Positions 1 to 10,916 of a stretch of DNA of 64,000 bases are shown in pieces. The notes beneath the pieces are model-generated. The model was not told the DNA's origin and ran no database searches. It saw nothing but the letters and a program-made list of their open reading frames with translations. Position numbers and translations under genes: made by a program. The number at the start of each line of letters is the position of its first letter. The stretch's first letter is position 1. The stretch is from Pachysolen tannophilus NRRL Y-2460 (taxonomy: Eukaryota; Ascomycota; Pichiomycetes; Alaninales; Pachysolenaceae), in assembly GCA_001661245.1 (NCBI GenBank), contig KV454018.1, forward strand, positions 126,692 through 190,691. Reading direction: 5' to 3'.

Positions 1-31
<31 letters not shown>

Positions 32-448
32 TTTCTTTTTTNTTTTTTTTTTTTTTTGAAGTATTATTATCGAAAACCTGGGATAGCTTTTCTTTTCATC
101 CTGGGAGAAACTTTTCATTTTTTTAATTTTTTACTATTTTTCTCGTTTGTGTTTTGTATATTATAAGTTTATATTGAAGACAATTTTGATTTCTTTTCTA
201 ATTGAATATTATTCTTTTTTTTTTAGAACTTGAGAATGAAAATATAAAATTCATGTAGTCATTAGTTATTATAAGAGAATAAGTGAAAATGTAAACTTAA
301 AATATTATTATTATCTGAGTTAGTTAAACTATTTAAGTTATATGACTTGTATTATCCATTATGAAACCCACCGTGTACGTAAAGAAAGAAAAGAAAAGAA
401 AAATGCAAAATAAAATGAAAGATGAATAAAAGTGTCCTTAAAAATCTC
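1..448. other. AT-rich left edge, no gene seen
   Basis: It opens with a pure TA dinucleotide run (about 1-29), then a poly-T tract carrying one undetermined base (N at 42). The rest is AT-rich sequence downstream of the minus-strand gene that ends at 449. I see no open frame or RNA signature. Confidence 0.6.
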
Positions 449-1438
449 TTAACCAAGTTGAATTAAATAAGAAGCAGCCATTAGCATACAGCATACCGAA
501 AAGTATGGAGACATCTTCATACTCAAGTCACTTACTATAAGTTGCATAATGTCCAAATTTTTTTTATAATTTTTGTTGAAATAACAACTCAAAGGAGTCA
601 ATTGTAAAGTAAACATATTTTCTTGCAGTAAATGATTTATATTTATCTTGCGTTTTTTATTTTTTTGAATTAATTTATTATCATTACACTGACAATTTTG
701 ACAACTAGTATTCATTTCATCAGGCTTTACCATTATGTCCTTTCCATTATAATTTCCAATTCCATTTCCATAGTTGAACTGAGTATAGTATTCATCAGAC
801 AAATTACGCCTGTGACGGTATACGGAACCACGACGATGTAACATTAAAGATTGTTGAATGTTACGTCTTACTGCAGGAACAGGAATACCATTTGATGCAT
901 TAATTGTAGAAACTCCCTTTGGAAGTTTTTGCTTATCAGCTGCAGCAGCAGCAGCAGCAGTTTTCTGTAAACTACGTTTCCTATTTCTAGAAATTACCAA
1001 ATAAGTTCCTATTGTACATAATAGTAACAGAGCCAGTAATAACCCTTGGAGCTCAAATACATAACTTTGACGACTAGAAGCAAGTACAATTATTAAAGGT
1101 ACTATATCGATGATATGATTAGGAAATGTTTTTTTAATTTGATTATTGTTTTTGTTCACAGTACCATTTTTAAAACTTTTACAACTTGTACTAAGATTCT
1201 CACAATTCCAACAGTATTCATCTATTAAACATCTTGTAAAATCAATATCATTTTGATCGTTAATCATAATACGCTTTTTATTTGAAAGAATTTGAAAATT
1301 TTTATTATCGAATGATATTGGGACTGAACTATTTTTACTGGGATAATTAAAATTACTGTCACTGCTCTGGATAATCTCATGAAATACCAATGAGAAGACT
1401 TTAGATATGCCGATAGAAAAAGTATTTCCAGCCAACAT
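449..1438 (-). CDS. Orphan predicted single-pass membrane protein, 329 aa
   Basis: I do not recognise this protein. It has an intact ATG-to-stop frame. The N-terminal ~110 residues are Asn/Ser-rich and contain several cysteines. A strongly hydrophobic stretch at about residues 130-150 (LLLALLLLCTIGTYLVIS) is followed at once by basic residues (RNRKRS) and a seven-residue Ala run encoded by a GCA repeat, so a membrane anchor with a basic cytoplasmic side is likely. The C-terminal half is basic, then Cys/Leu-rich, and ends in a second short hydrophobic patch. No catalytic motif is visible. The 5' flank has TA and CA repeats and an AACCCTAA motif 53 bases before the ATG. It is divergent from CDC27. 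An upstream exon cannot be excluded. Confidence 0.5.
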   Translation of the reverse strand: MLAGNTFSIGISKVFSLVFHEIIQSSDSNFNYPSKNSSVPISFDNKNFQILSNKKRIMINDQNDIDFTRCLIDEYCWNCENLSTSCKSFKNGTVNKNNNQIKKTFPNHIIDIVPLIIVLASSRQSYVFELQGLLLALLLLCTIGTYLVISRNRKRSLQKTAAAAAAADKQKLPKGVSTINASNGIPVPAVRRNIQQSLMLHRRGSVYRHRRNLSDEYYTQFNYGNGIGNYNGKDIMVKPDEMNTSCQNCQCNDNKLIQKNKKRKININHLLQENMFTLQLTPLSCYFNKNYKKNLDIMQLIVSDLSMKMSPYFSVCCMLMAASYLIQLG

Positions 1439-1523
1439 AACACTTTAAATCAATTGACTTTTTTTTATACAAAAAAAAGAATCATACAATAACCCTAACA
1501 TTTAAATACAACTAGATATATGA

Positions 1524-1566
<43 letters not shown>

Positions 1567-2657
1567 AATATAAATGTTGCTACTATAAAATAATAATAAT
1601 ATTAAATAATAAACATAGTATGATATTTTTATAGTAGGTGGTGCTTTAGTATTGTAGTACTATAGAATTATTATCAAATTTGATTTATTAACCTTCTACT
1701 GCATTCATGACACCATAATCATGAAATAATTTAGAAACTAAAATTAACACAAGGTTTGAGTCCATATTGTCAAGATTTAACGAGTGATTTAATTATCAGA
1801 TGAGATTAAAATCGTATTATATGAAAACCTATCTTGCTCTACTAGCTAAATGTAATCTTATGTAATAATATGATCTTCTGATGCATATTGAAAAAAAATC
1901 TATATAAAAACAATGCCGAAAAAGACGAAATCATCCTATTCTTTTAAGAAAAGCTTTATTTATTAAATATTTTTTTTTCTTTTCATGGATTTTTCTATAT
2001 TATTGACATAGATACAAAGCTCTATTCTAATGTGATAAAAAAATTAGCATTGCATTTGCATTTGTCTTAAGTTATCTCTCTCTCTTTCTACAATGTTTTT
2101 GTTTTTTTTAGGTATCCCGTTAAAATCCAATAAGTTACAAAGCAAATTACCGAATGCATGGTTTTTAAATAGATAAAAAATTATTTAATACTAGGTCCAA
2201 TAAGCCACATTTATAATCAAAGAAGAGTTTCAGTTTTTATTGGCAATTAAAAAAATTCAAAATATACAATAAATAGCTTGCTCTCTTACCTTTTTACTAG
2301 TGTTCTTAAGTTACTTTCTTTTCTTGTCTTTATTTTTTAATCTCATGTCTTTTACATCTACACAAAATCTGCTGATATAATAATACACTGTGGAACTAGC
2401 CACAAAATGGATTTTCCTTTTTAGGAAGGTGACATCAGACAAAAACTTTTTTTTTCAAAAAAAACAAAAAAAAACAAAAAAATTCCAAAACAGTTAGTTT
2501 ATGGCGTGTAAAAATTTGTATTTCCTAAAACGGATATTTGTGGTGGCTTGAGATAGTATTTTAATACAATTAACTTGTGTAAAGTCAAAAAAAGTCTTGT
2601 TTACAAAATAGATATTTATATATTTATATATCACGGAATCAATAGGCGGTTACTACT
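1439..2657. promoter_or_regulatory. Divergent intergenic region between the 449-1438 gene and CDC27
   Basis: No open frame is supported. Visible content: AACCCTAA (1491-1498, Tbf1-like), CA then TA repeats (about 1524-1555), two CCAATAAG copies at 2127 and 2197 (CCAAT-type), and an A-rich tract near 2456-2480. It presumably holds both promoters. Confidence 0.5.
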
Positions 2658-4808
2658 ATGAGTGTGAGTGACTATGCTATTACTCAACTAAGGTCTTCGG
2701 TATTCTATCTATTAGACAATGACTTATTACAGTCTGCAGAATTTACTTGTGAAAGACTTGTGCTGCAAAATCCATCAAATTTGAATTCAATTTATCTTTA
2801 TGGTTTAGTGTTATACAAGAGACAAAAATTTAAAACTGCTTATAACGTCACGGCAAATCATTTGAATGTTGGTTGTTCGTATATTTTTGCAAAATGTTCT
2901 TTAGAATTATCTTTGGCAAATGAAGGAATTTATGCTTTACAATCAACAATGCATTTGTGGAATACTAATGGTAGTGGTATTGGTAGTGGTGGTAATACCA
3001 CCACTGCTATACAAAATTCAGAATTTGAAAGAAATTCAATTCCTGATGCAGCTGCTTGTTATTGCCTCTTGGGTAAATTGTATTCTTCTGTGAATGATGT
3101 TAAAAATAGTGCAATGAATTATTCAAATGCTTTGAAATTAAATCCATATATTTTTGAAGCATTTGAAGAATTATGTAAGATGGGAGTTAAAGTAAGACCA
3201 AACGCTGTTTATAAAGTAAAGAATTCTGATGATTATTCTGTTAATTTGTTCAAGACAGTATCGGGGAATTCATCGTTTGATAAATCGAATAATAATAATA
3301 ATAATAATAACACTGCTGATAATGGTAATGGAAATAATAATAACAATAATACACCACCACCAATACTTTTAACTCCAAACCTCAAATCTTCATCAGCATC
3401 AAATATGAAATCTTTTTTCTCCAGACCATTATCGACTCCTGATCATACTGTGATTTTAAGTACTCCAAGATTGAAGCAGTTTCAATTACCCGATGCCCCA
3501 ACAAGAAAGGCTACAAGAAATACAAATAAAGATAATTTCATCAAACCATTCGATACAATTAATAGGAGAAGTAGTAGATTAACTGCTTCAAAAGTTACAT
3601 CAAGATTAATTTCACAACCGCTAAATAATATAACGGGGAATAATAATATGAGCCAACACCAACAACTGTTACAATCTTCTTCTCAAACAAATCAAAATAC
3701 TTTGAAAAGAGGAAGAAATTCAGGTTTAAATATTAATAATTTATCATTACAAAATATAGCTAAAGAAAATCTTCCAGGAGAAAATTATTTAATGAGTTTA
3801 TATCTTTTATTTGCAAAAGCTTTTAAAGCTATTTGTAAATATGATTGTTTTAAAGCTATACGATTATTTGATCTTTTACCAGAAAATGAAAAAAATACAC
3901 CATGGGTCTTAGGAAAATTGGGTAGATTACATTTTGAAATTGTTAATTATGAAAAAGCAGAAAGTTATTTTATCAGATTAAGAAAATTAGATAGAACAAG
4001 ATTAGAAGATATGGAATATTATTCAACATTGTTATGGCATTTACATAAAGAATCGGAATTAAGTTATTTGTCTCATGAATTACATGAAGTAGATAAAAAT
4101 GCTCCAGAAACTTGGGTAGCAATTGGAAATTCTTTTTCATTATTAAGGGAACCAGATGAAGCAATTAAATGTTTTGAAAAACTGGTTCAATTAAATCCAA
4201 ATTTTGCATATGCCTACACTTTACAAGGCCATGAATACGTTTCAAATGATTCATTTGAAAATGCATTAGAAAGTTTCCGTTCTGCTCTATTAGTTGATGA
4301 AAGGCATTATAATGCATTATATGGGATTGGTATGGTGTATTTAAAATTGGGTGATTTCGAAAAAGCAGAGTATCATTTCCGTAGGGCTATTGATATTAAT
4401 CCGGTAAATGTCATTTTAATCTGCTGCGTTGGTATGGTTTTAGAAAAATTGAACAAAAAAGATTTAGCATTAAAACAATACACTCTAGCTTATAAATTAC
4501 AGCCATTATCTGCCTTAGCATTATTTAAAAGAGCTCAATTATTATTTTCTTTACGGCAGTATGATGAAGCATTACTAGAGTTTGAAAAATTACAAGATTT
4601 GGCTCCAGATGAAGCAAGTGTTCATTTCCTATTGGGCCAGTTGTACAAATTAAGTGGCAAAAAAAATGATGCAATCAAACAATTTACTATAGCTTTGAAT
4701 CTAGATCCAAAAGGTGCACATCTAATCAAGGAGGCTATGGAAAGTTTGAGTGATATTAAAGATGATGAAGATGATGACACGGATGTAGAGGCAAATAAAG
4801 AAAATTAG
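2658..4808 (+). CDS. CDC27: Anaphase-promoting complex subunit 3, TPR scaffold
   Basis: This is a TPR subunit of the APC/C ubiquitin ligase, which binds the IR tails of Cdc20/Cdh1 and of other subunits and drives anaphase and mitotic exit in the nucleus. The 716 aa match the family plan. An N-terminal TPR block (about 8-180) is followed by a disordered linker (about 200-370) with long Asn runs from AAT/AAC codons and Ser/Thr-Pro sites (likely CDK targets). A C-terminal array of seven or more TPRs covers about 375-690; the stretches FAYAYTLQGHE and INPVNVILICCVGM are near-diagnostic of Cdc27. The protein ends in an acidic tail. A CTG codon at residue 509 sits at the small-residue position of a TPR helix, which argues against Leu. 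CDC26, another APC/C subunit, lies at 61.1 kb. Confidence 0.95.
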   Translation: MSVSDYAITQLRSSVFYLLDNDLLQSAEFTCERLVLQNPSNLNSIYLYGLVLYKRQKFKTAYNVTANHLNVGCSYIFAKCSLELSLANEGIYALQSTMHLWNTNGSGIGSGGNTTTAIQNSEFERNSIPDAAACYCLLGKLYSSVNDVKNSAMNYSNALKLNPYIFEAFEELCKMGVKVRPNAVYKVKNSDDYSVNLFKTVSGNSSFDKSNNNNNNNNTADNGNGNNNNNNTPPPILLTPNLKSSSASNMKSFFSRPLSTPDHTVILSTPRLKQFQLPDAPTRKATRNTNKDNFIKPFDTINRRSSRLTASKVTSRLISQPLNNITGNNNMSQHQQLLQSSSQTNQNTLKRGRNSGLNINNLSLQNIAKENLPGENYLMSLYLLFAKAFKAICKYDCFKAIRLFDLLPENEKNTPWVLGKLGRLHFEIVNYEKAESYFIRLRKLDRTRLEDMEYYSTLLWHLHKESELSYLSHELHEVDKNAPETWVAIGNSFSLLREPDEAIKCFEKLVQLNPNFAYAYTLQGHEYVSNDSFENALESFRSALLVDERHYNALYGIGMVYLKLGDFEKAEYHFRRAIDINPVNVILICCVGMVLEKLNKKDLALKQYTLAYKLQPLSALALFKRAQLLFSLRQYDEALLEFEKLQDLAPDEASVHFLLGQLYKLSGKKNDAIKQFTIALNLDPKGAHLIKEAMESLSDIKDDEDDDTDVEANKEN

Positions 4809-5713
4809 GAAAATTCATTTAAGGTTTCAAAAATTGTATTTTATTTTTTATTTTTTTCATTTTTTTTTTTTTTTTTTTCACTTCAATTATATTCTTACAA
4901 AGTTAAAAATTCTTATATACGAAGTATTTTAAATTACTTAAAATTCCTATTTTATTTCTCAATTATAATAAAATCTAACCACCGTATCGGCTGTCTAGTT
5001 GTCTAACCAAAGAATTACTATTATTTCGTAGAACAACTGATTCAATTTAATTAGTTAAGCCGCACATAACTATTACCTCTTTTCGACAGATGCGATTAAA
5101 TCAAGATGCAGCTCTAACGGTAATAAATAGGAAAAATCAAATGCTTTTCCTTTTCGAATTACTTTCAATTAAATTTTTCCTATAGTACCTATTGAGTTGA
5201 TATGGCTATTTGATCTTAGCTCCGATAAAATACTAATTAAACTTGAGATAAAAGATTGTAAATTATTTTTTTTTCTCGTAAATCTTAGGATAATTTTCAA
5301 TGTAATATAATGAAAGTCATCTGGAGACTTTCTAAAAAATTTTCCTCCCCGACCTTTTGTTCACCATATGGACTCAATGGGAAACAATGTTCTGGAAATT
5401 TACGAGCAAACACGTTATGATGGAGATTTTAAATTGAAAATATATCAAAAAATTTTACTATGATTTAATAAAACTATTTACAAAATTGGCACTTTTATGA
5501 GTAAAACTCTAAGTGAATAAAGTTATTGTAAAATCAACTTCCTTATACAAAAATGATATATAAAGTTGCAACAAATCTCTTTCTAAATCATCTTTCTTAG
5601 TTTTGAATAGTAGGCCATTTTCAAGTTTTGAAGAAGGTTAAAATCAAAAAGTAAAAAAAACACAAAAAAGACAATAAAAGAATAACTCAATTATCCTGGT
5701 ATTAAACAACACT
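4809..5713. other. Intergenic region between CDC27 and the 5714 gene
   Basis: A poly-T tract (4859-4878) follows the CDC27 stop. The remainder is AT-rich and should include the CDC27 3' end and the promoter of the next gene. The stretch about 4980-5160 is less AT-rich than its surroundings. I looked for an snoRNA there but could not fix convincing boxes. Confidence 0.4.
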
Positions 5714-6055
5714 ATGCTTCCTGTTCCTGTTTTAAGTCAGATTTCAAGAACTGCATCATCTGTTGTAAGTTCAAACACTCCAATTTTTGCGGTTTTACTA
5801 AGGAGAGCATTCTCTTCGTTTAATACCTTCAATGGTGTCCAATACCCAAAAGCTGTTAGCTTTTTTGCTCGTCAACAGTCATCATTATCAGAGGAAAGTA
5901 GTAGACCAAAAAATTTTCAAGAAGAAGAAATTTTGGATAGCGGTATGAGAAGATGGCAAATCTTGAATGATTTGAAAGATCGTATCAGACAACAAATTGA
6001 GGTAATTGAGCAGTTAGATAAGGAAGTTGCTGACTTTGCTTCTAAACATTTATAA
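5714..6055 (+). CDS. Small protein of unknown function, possible mitochondrial presequence, 113 aa
   Basis: I do not recognise this protein. The N-terminal ~55 residues are rich in Arg, Ser, Ala and hydrophobics and almost free of acidic residues (SQISRTASSVVSS, LLRRAFSSFN), as in a mitochondrial targeting presequence. The C-terminal half (about 68-113) is charged and helical, with a heptad-like coiled coil (DLKDRIRQQIEVIEQLDKEV). Size and layout resemble small inner-membrane or ATP-synthase-associated factors, but no family motif is visible. The 3' end may be different: a splice-like junction could join residue 96 to an open frame at 6244 (see findings). Confidence 0.55.
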   Translation: MLPVPVLSQISRTASSVVSSNTPIFAVLLRRAFSSFNTFNGVQYPKAVSFFARQQSSLSEESSRPKNFQEEEILDSGMRRWQILNDLKDRIRQQIEVIEQLDKEVADFASKHL

Positions 6056-6735
6056 AAACAGCTAAACGCAACCAAACGCTTGTAGTATGCGACATTATGG
6101 TTTATATGAAAACTTATTTATACATCAGGCCTCAGTTATTTGAGATGACAATTTTCATATATATTATTTTCTTTTTATTTTCACTTTTACTTCTAACCAA
6201 ATTTATTTAATGAATAGCACATATTATTTTTCTTTCTGAATAGGTGACAATTCTGTCGCACACTCAAAACGCTTTTGCATATAAAGTCTCAGTTGCAACT
6301 GTAGGTCGATCTAACAACCAACTTCAAGTATTATACGAGCAACAGATGGTAAGTTATTGCTATCAAATTTGTCAGTTACTAGATTTACTCTTGTTTTATA
6401 AAGCATAATTATACCATCATATTATTAAGGCCACAAATAAAGAAGCCATGTAGAAAGAAAGCAAATATTGTAAAAATAGCACATATACATAAAAGAAAAA
6501 ATTCATAAATACTTTCTATAACCGCAATAATCATCGAAACGAAAGCTAAATTCGGCTACAACCGAAAAACTATAGAATGAAATTTCTCTAAAAAAAATTA
6601 ACAATTTTGTTTCCAGAACTCAAAGTAACAGCAGCAAAAAAGAAAAGAAAAAGAAAAAAAAATTAAAATAAAATAAAATGTTCAAGTATGATAGAATATT
6701 TAGTTTACAGTATGAAGCAAAGTAGGCATAATTTC
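6056..6735. other. Intergenic region with an exon-like open stretch
   Basis: This lies between the 5714 gene (+) and BOI2 (-), which converge. It includes a less AT-rich, 54-codon open stretch (6244-6408) preceded by TTCTAAC and an AG, and containing GTAAGT at 6349. The rest is A/T-rich 3' flank with A-rich tracts around 6590-6680. Confidence 0.4.
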
Positions 6736-9700
6736 TTATAAAATATTCTTCTTTCTTCTGGAAGAACTGTGCCTTAAAGCTCCATTTGCAGCTGCGATAG
6801 CCGCTGGTGAACTGTTGGATGTAGTTCCATTTTCCAAGTTTGTGATCATAGGTACTGGGTTAGTATTCATCGTTCTAGTTCTGTTTATTGACGGTTTACT
6901 TCCAGCACTGTTCATCAGATGATCCTCGCTGTGGGCAGATTCAGAAGGCGATTTTGGAGATAATAATCCTGAAGCCAATAAATAAGGAGAAGAAAATCCA
7001 CCAATTTCAGTGTCTAACTTATTTAAATTCTTATTGTTGGAAGAATGACGACTTGTTTGTTCTATCTCTGGGGTACGGAAAGCATCACCACCACGAAACT
7101 TCATTTGTTGTTGTTGTTGTTGTTGCTGATCTGTTATTGAAGAATTAGATGATGACAACGTATCATCATTATTATTGCGACGAGTTAAAGTACTGAAATC
7201 TGGATCATTTGTTGTGTCAGCAGTGGTTGGCTCACTACTTTGCAATAAAGTCGATGATCCATTTGACGATTGTTGACTTTCTGATCCAGCGGTGCCATTA
7301 TGTGTAGCAACAGGATTACCTGATGACTCTGCCGCTGCTAGTGCCCTTTTAGCTCTCAACTCCAGATCTTTTTGTTGTGTGTGTTGTCTTGCATTTGCCA
7401 ACATTTCTTGGGCTTTTTGTAAAGAAACCGTTGGTGCAACGTAAGAAGAAACAATAGGCGTTGTTTCATCAAAATCAATTGTTGTCTTAATGAGAGCAGC
7501 CATCCAATTACGCATTTCTTCTTTAGTATCAACTGCAAAATAATGTACTTTCTGCTGTGTAAAAGTCAAACCTTTTCTAGAACCTGGTGCTGGAGGAACC
7601 AATTTAAAACAGTACCTACCAGAACCTATTGAAGCCGCATAGAAAGAGGTCAATTTATCAGTTTCATTTTGAGTTGCAGGCAAGACCCTATGAGACGTTA
7701 TATCAATCAAACCTTGTTCTGATTTATCTTTTAATGAGTGGAAATATGATAATCGCGTTTTGTGTAAAGCAAAATATCTTGTCTTCCAGTGAACGTTTCC
7801 TCTCTTTGACATCCAACCAGAGTAGTCCGCTGTTCTTATTGCATCTTCCGGTGTTATATGTCTAATTCCTTCTTGGAAAGCAGATGTCTTCTTCTTGTTC
7901 CTACTTGATAATCTTTGTGAGCCTGATGATGAGGTATTGCGGAGGCTCTTCAATTTTAAAGCTTCGGAAGCCGATCTTTTTTGTTCTCTTTCTTGTACGT
8001 TTGGAAGCTTTTTGAATGTTGCAGAGGAAGTAGTGGATGCTTCTTTTGCAGAAAATGATCTTCTGTAAGGTGATGCTTTTGTTTCTTTTAATTCAGAGGG
8101 ACTAAGGGAACTTCTTTTTTGAGAATTAGTTGAAGATCTATTTTTCTTAATAGTTGTCTGAGATAAATCAGTTATATCATCAAAATCATTTAAATCATCA
8201 TTACCATTTCTATTTCCTTTTATAACTGATAAACGTGAAGGAGTTGAAAACAAATTCACCAATGAATTTCTTCTTGTATCTGAAGCAGATTTATAATCGC
8301 CAACAGTGGTACTATTACTATAAGAAAAAACAGATGAATGACGTTTGTGATTAGCCTTATCTGGATTCTTAGTAGTGGTACTAATTTCCGAAATTCCTCT
8401 TCTGTGAGATCTTGTTGGTGATCCAGTTCTTGTAGCAGGGTAAGATTGTTGAGAACTGTTTCTTGTGTGATCATAAATTGAAGACGTTGGCCTTGAAGTT
8501 GAGTTCTTGGCATTATTAAGATTATTATTTAAGGAATTTGGATTCAATTTTCTAGGATCATAAGAAGTTGAATTGATGAACATAGATGATCTATTCGATT
8601 GTTGATGTAATGGATCAGTCTTGCCTCCTGTCACATTATGAACATTTCCACCTCCAAATTTATAGCCAAAATTCAATTTTTCTGCCGTTGGAGATAAATG
8701 TGAAGGTGGCAGAGGAGGCTTTCTTGGTGAAGTAAATTGTCCATCTAAAGGTGGTACTCTCAAGGAAGAAGGAGTACCAATTTCCTTTGGAGTTTCATGA
8801 CTATTTCCTATCAGATCTGGAATTTTTATTATTGGAGAAATTGCATTTCCTGAATTCAATGGAATTTTCAAATTATGTTCTCTTTCCGGTATTTGCAATT
8901 GTTGCGGCTGTTGAGTGTGAGCGTAATTAATAGCAGGTATCTTTGAATCATCTAATGATTGAGATCTTTTTCTTGTATGTCCCAAAGGAGCAGTTGGCAA
9001 ATCGGAATCAGCATCAGTAGAATTTTTCGAAAATTGACGATGAACTGAAGGTGGAGGCATTAAAGAGTTTGAGCTATTTACCGATGCACCAGTTATACTT
9101 TTTGCAAACGATCTATTTTTATTTTCAATCTTAAGCGCTTCAATTTCTTTATAAATTTCAAACCTTGTACCAAACGAAGAAATATCCAATTCTTTTAAAT
9201 AAGCCAATTCCAATTCCAATAATATTGCACCTGTAATCTTATGTCTTGCAAACTTTCCAGCACTTTCCATATCAAAACCCAAAGAAGCAAAATAAGTTGA
9301 AACTTGTTCTGGAGACCAAGATTCCACTTCTGCAGGGTTTAAGGCCATCGAATTATTTACATCTCTTGACACCTCGGTTCCAGTTCCACTTGCACTTGCA
9401 CTTATACTTGCACTTGCACTTGTATTTCCAATCTGAGGACTTTCAATTGCCAATTCTTGCAAAGCCTTATCGATATCTTTCATTGTAGTGTTTACTGGTG
9501 ACTGTTTTGAACCTCCAGTTGAAGCGCCAGTTAAAGCGCTGCCATGGGCGGTACTAGAATTAGCAATTTCAGACGACCCGCCATTAGTCCCTGTTCTATA
9601 CATTGCATTTGCAGAAGGTGTCAATGGACTTGATTGCGACGGACTTGCTAATCTTCTAGATCTTGACCTTAACAATGAAGGTTTATTAAAATTAATCTGG

Positions 9701-10077
9701 TGATCTTGACATATTTGGGTGAATGCTTTTGGGTAAAGACCAACTTCATTAGTGGTTAAATTTTTACCCATATACCATCCATCATTATATTCACTATCAT
9801 CACTAATAACATCAATCTTATCTCCAACTTTCAAAGTTAGTTCATCACCCAATCGCGCATTGAATTCTTTAACAGCTTCATAAAGCGTTCCAATATTATC
9901 AACACTATTGGTACTACTATTACCAAACGATGTATTTATGGATGGACTATATCCTCCAGCTGCTCTTCCATTGTTATTACTATGGCCATTAACAATACCA
10001 TTTCCATTTCCAGTTCCATTTCCATTATTATTATTATTATTATTGTACAGATTCGAAGAAATCGAACTTGAAAACAT
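6736..10077 (-). CDS. BOI2: Boi1/Boi2-type polarity adaptor (SH3-SAM-PH)
   Basis: Boi proteins act at the bud site and tip. They bind Bem1 and Cdc42-pathway proteins and membrane lipids, and promote polarised growth and exocytosis. The 1113 aa show the full family architecture: an SH3 domain at about 62-118 (EFNARLGDELTLKVGDKIDV, WYMGKN), a SAM domain at about 249-314 (WSPEQVSTYFASLGF), a proline-rich segment near 457 (RKPPLPPSHLSP, the kind of site bound by Bem1 SH3) and a PH domain at about 749-859 (GWMSKRGNVHWKTRYFALHK). Ser/Asn/Gln-rich linkers contain trinucleotide-repeat tracts: Asn near the start and a Gln run at about 990. CUG-clade yeasts usually keep one BOI gene, so the BOI1/BOI2 choice is conventional. 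Confidence 0.93.
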   Translation of the reverse strand: MFSSSISSNLYNNNNNNNGNGTGNGNGIVNGHSNNNGRAAGGYSPSINTSFGNSSTNSVDNIGTLYEAVKEFNARLGDELTLKVGDKIDVISDDSEYNDGWYMGKNLTTNEVGLYPKAFTQICQDHQINFNKPSLLRSRSRRLASPSQSSPLTPSANAMYRTGTNGGSSEIANSSTAHGSALTGASTGGSKQSPVNTTMKDIDKALQELAIESPQIGNTSASASISASASGTGTEVSRDVNNSMALNPAEVESWSPEQVSTYFASLGFDMESAGKFARHKITGAILLELELAYLKELDISSFGTRFEIYKEIEALKIENKNRSFAKSITGASVNSSNSLMPPPSVHRQFSKNSTDADSDLPTAPLGHTRKRSQSLDDSKIPAINYAHTQQPQQLQIPEREHNLKIPLNSGNAISPIIKIPDLIGNSHETPKEIGTPSSLRVPPLDGQFTSPRKPPLPPSHLSPTAEKLNFGYKFGGGNVHNVTGGKTDPLHQQSNRSSMFINSTSYDPRKLNPNSLNNNLNNAKNSTSRPTSSIYDHTRNSSQQSYPATRTGSPTRSHRRGISEISTTTKNPDKANHKRHSSVFSYSNSTTVGDYKSASDTRRNSLVNLFSTPSRLSVIKGNRNGNDDLNDFDDITDLSQTTIKKNRSSTNSQKRSSLSPSELKETKASPYRRSFSAKEASTTSSATFKKLPNVQEREQKRSASEALKLKSLRNTSSSGSQRLSSRNKKKTSAFQEGIRHITPEDAIRTADYSGWMSKRGNVHWKTRYFALHKTRLSYFHSLKDKSEQGLIDITSHRVLPATQNETDKLTSFYAASIGSGRYCFKLVPPAPGSRKGLTFTQQKVHYFAVDTKEEMRNWMAALIKTTIDFDETTPIVSSYVAPTVSLQKAQEMLANARQHTQQKDLELRAKRALAAAESSGNPVATHNGTAGSESQQSSNGSSTLLQSSEPTTADTTNDPDFSTLTRRNNNDDTLSSSNSSITDQQQQQQQQMKFRGGDAFRTPEIEQTSRHSSNNKNLNKLDTEIGGFSSPYLLASGLLSPKSPSESAHSEDHLMNSAGSKPSINRTRTMNTNPVPMITNLENGTTSNSSPAAIAAANGALRHSSSRRKKNIL

Positions 10078-10916
10078 AGCTAAATTTAATCAGTTCTTAT
10101 GTTCACTTATCGAATTTTAAAAAAAAAAACAAAAAAAAATTAAAAAAAAATTTTTATAATACAGTTTGATCTTATTAATTATATAGTTTATGTATCACAC
10201 CTTTAAAAAAAATAATAATGAATTGAAAAAATTAATGATAAAACTTAATAGCAAATAAGCGCTGAAGCTATTTTTTTTTTATAAAAGGGATTAAAACTAA
10301 AAGACCAATTATTATTTAAAATAAATAAATAAAATAAAATAAAAGAAAAAAAAAAAGAAAAAGGTCTTTGTTTAGAAACACAATTTTTATTTTTTTATTC
10401 TATTTTCTTTAATTTTATTTAATTTTATTATTTTATTTCGTTTGCCTTTTTTTTTGTCTGCCTTTTTGGTTTTTTTTTTTGGTCTGCCTTTTTTTATCTG
10501 CGTGTAAATTAGTTTTTTTTTCTTTGTTGAAGACAACGGACACAATTTTAGGAAAGGGCAGGCAGAGCGTTGGGAAAGGTAGTAAGTATAGAGTAATAGA
10601 GAGAGTGGGCAATAAAATCAAGTTTTCAGAGGTTTTTTTTTTTTTTTTTTGTTAACAATAAGGCAATGGGGCAATAGGCAAAACAAAAGTACTAGGGCAA
10701 AAGCTCGGGATATCTTATATTATCCCCTAAAGAATTAAGTCCAGACTTTGAATTTTGAAATGGACAGAGTTGAGTGTTGATAGTTTTGATTAATTTAGTG
10801 GGGACCATAGAAAAAACAAATCCTTTTAAACTTCCAGAAGCTTATTTTATTGTTATATAGAAGGAATGTATACTAATCCAATGAATAAGGGAGACCCATA
10901 AAAGTTACTATCAAAG

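Noticed and set aside
1-60. Telomere or centromere sequence at the left edge
   Set aside because: The TA run and poly-T are simple repeats with one unresolved base. No telomeric unit or centromeric array is visible.
4980-5160. H/ACA-type snoRNA candidate in the less AT-rich part of the CDC27 downstream region
   Set aside because: ACA triplets are present, but no two-hairpin structure with an H box could be drawn by eye. A covariance-model search would decide.
10433-10621. Minus-strand open frame in the BOI2 upstream region
   Set aside because: It is made largely of poly-T/poly-A derived Lys and Phe codons and lies in a promoter. No family resemblance.
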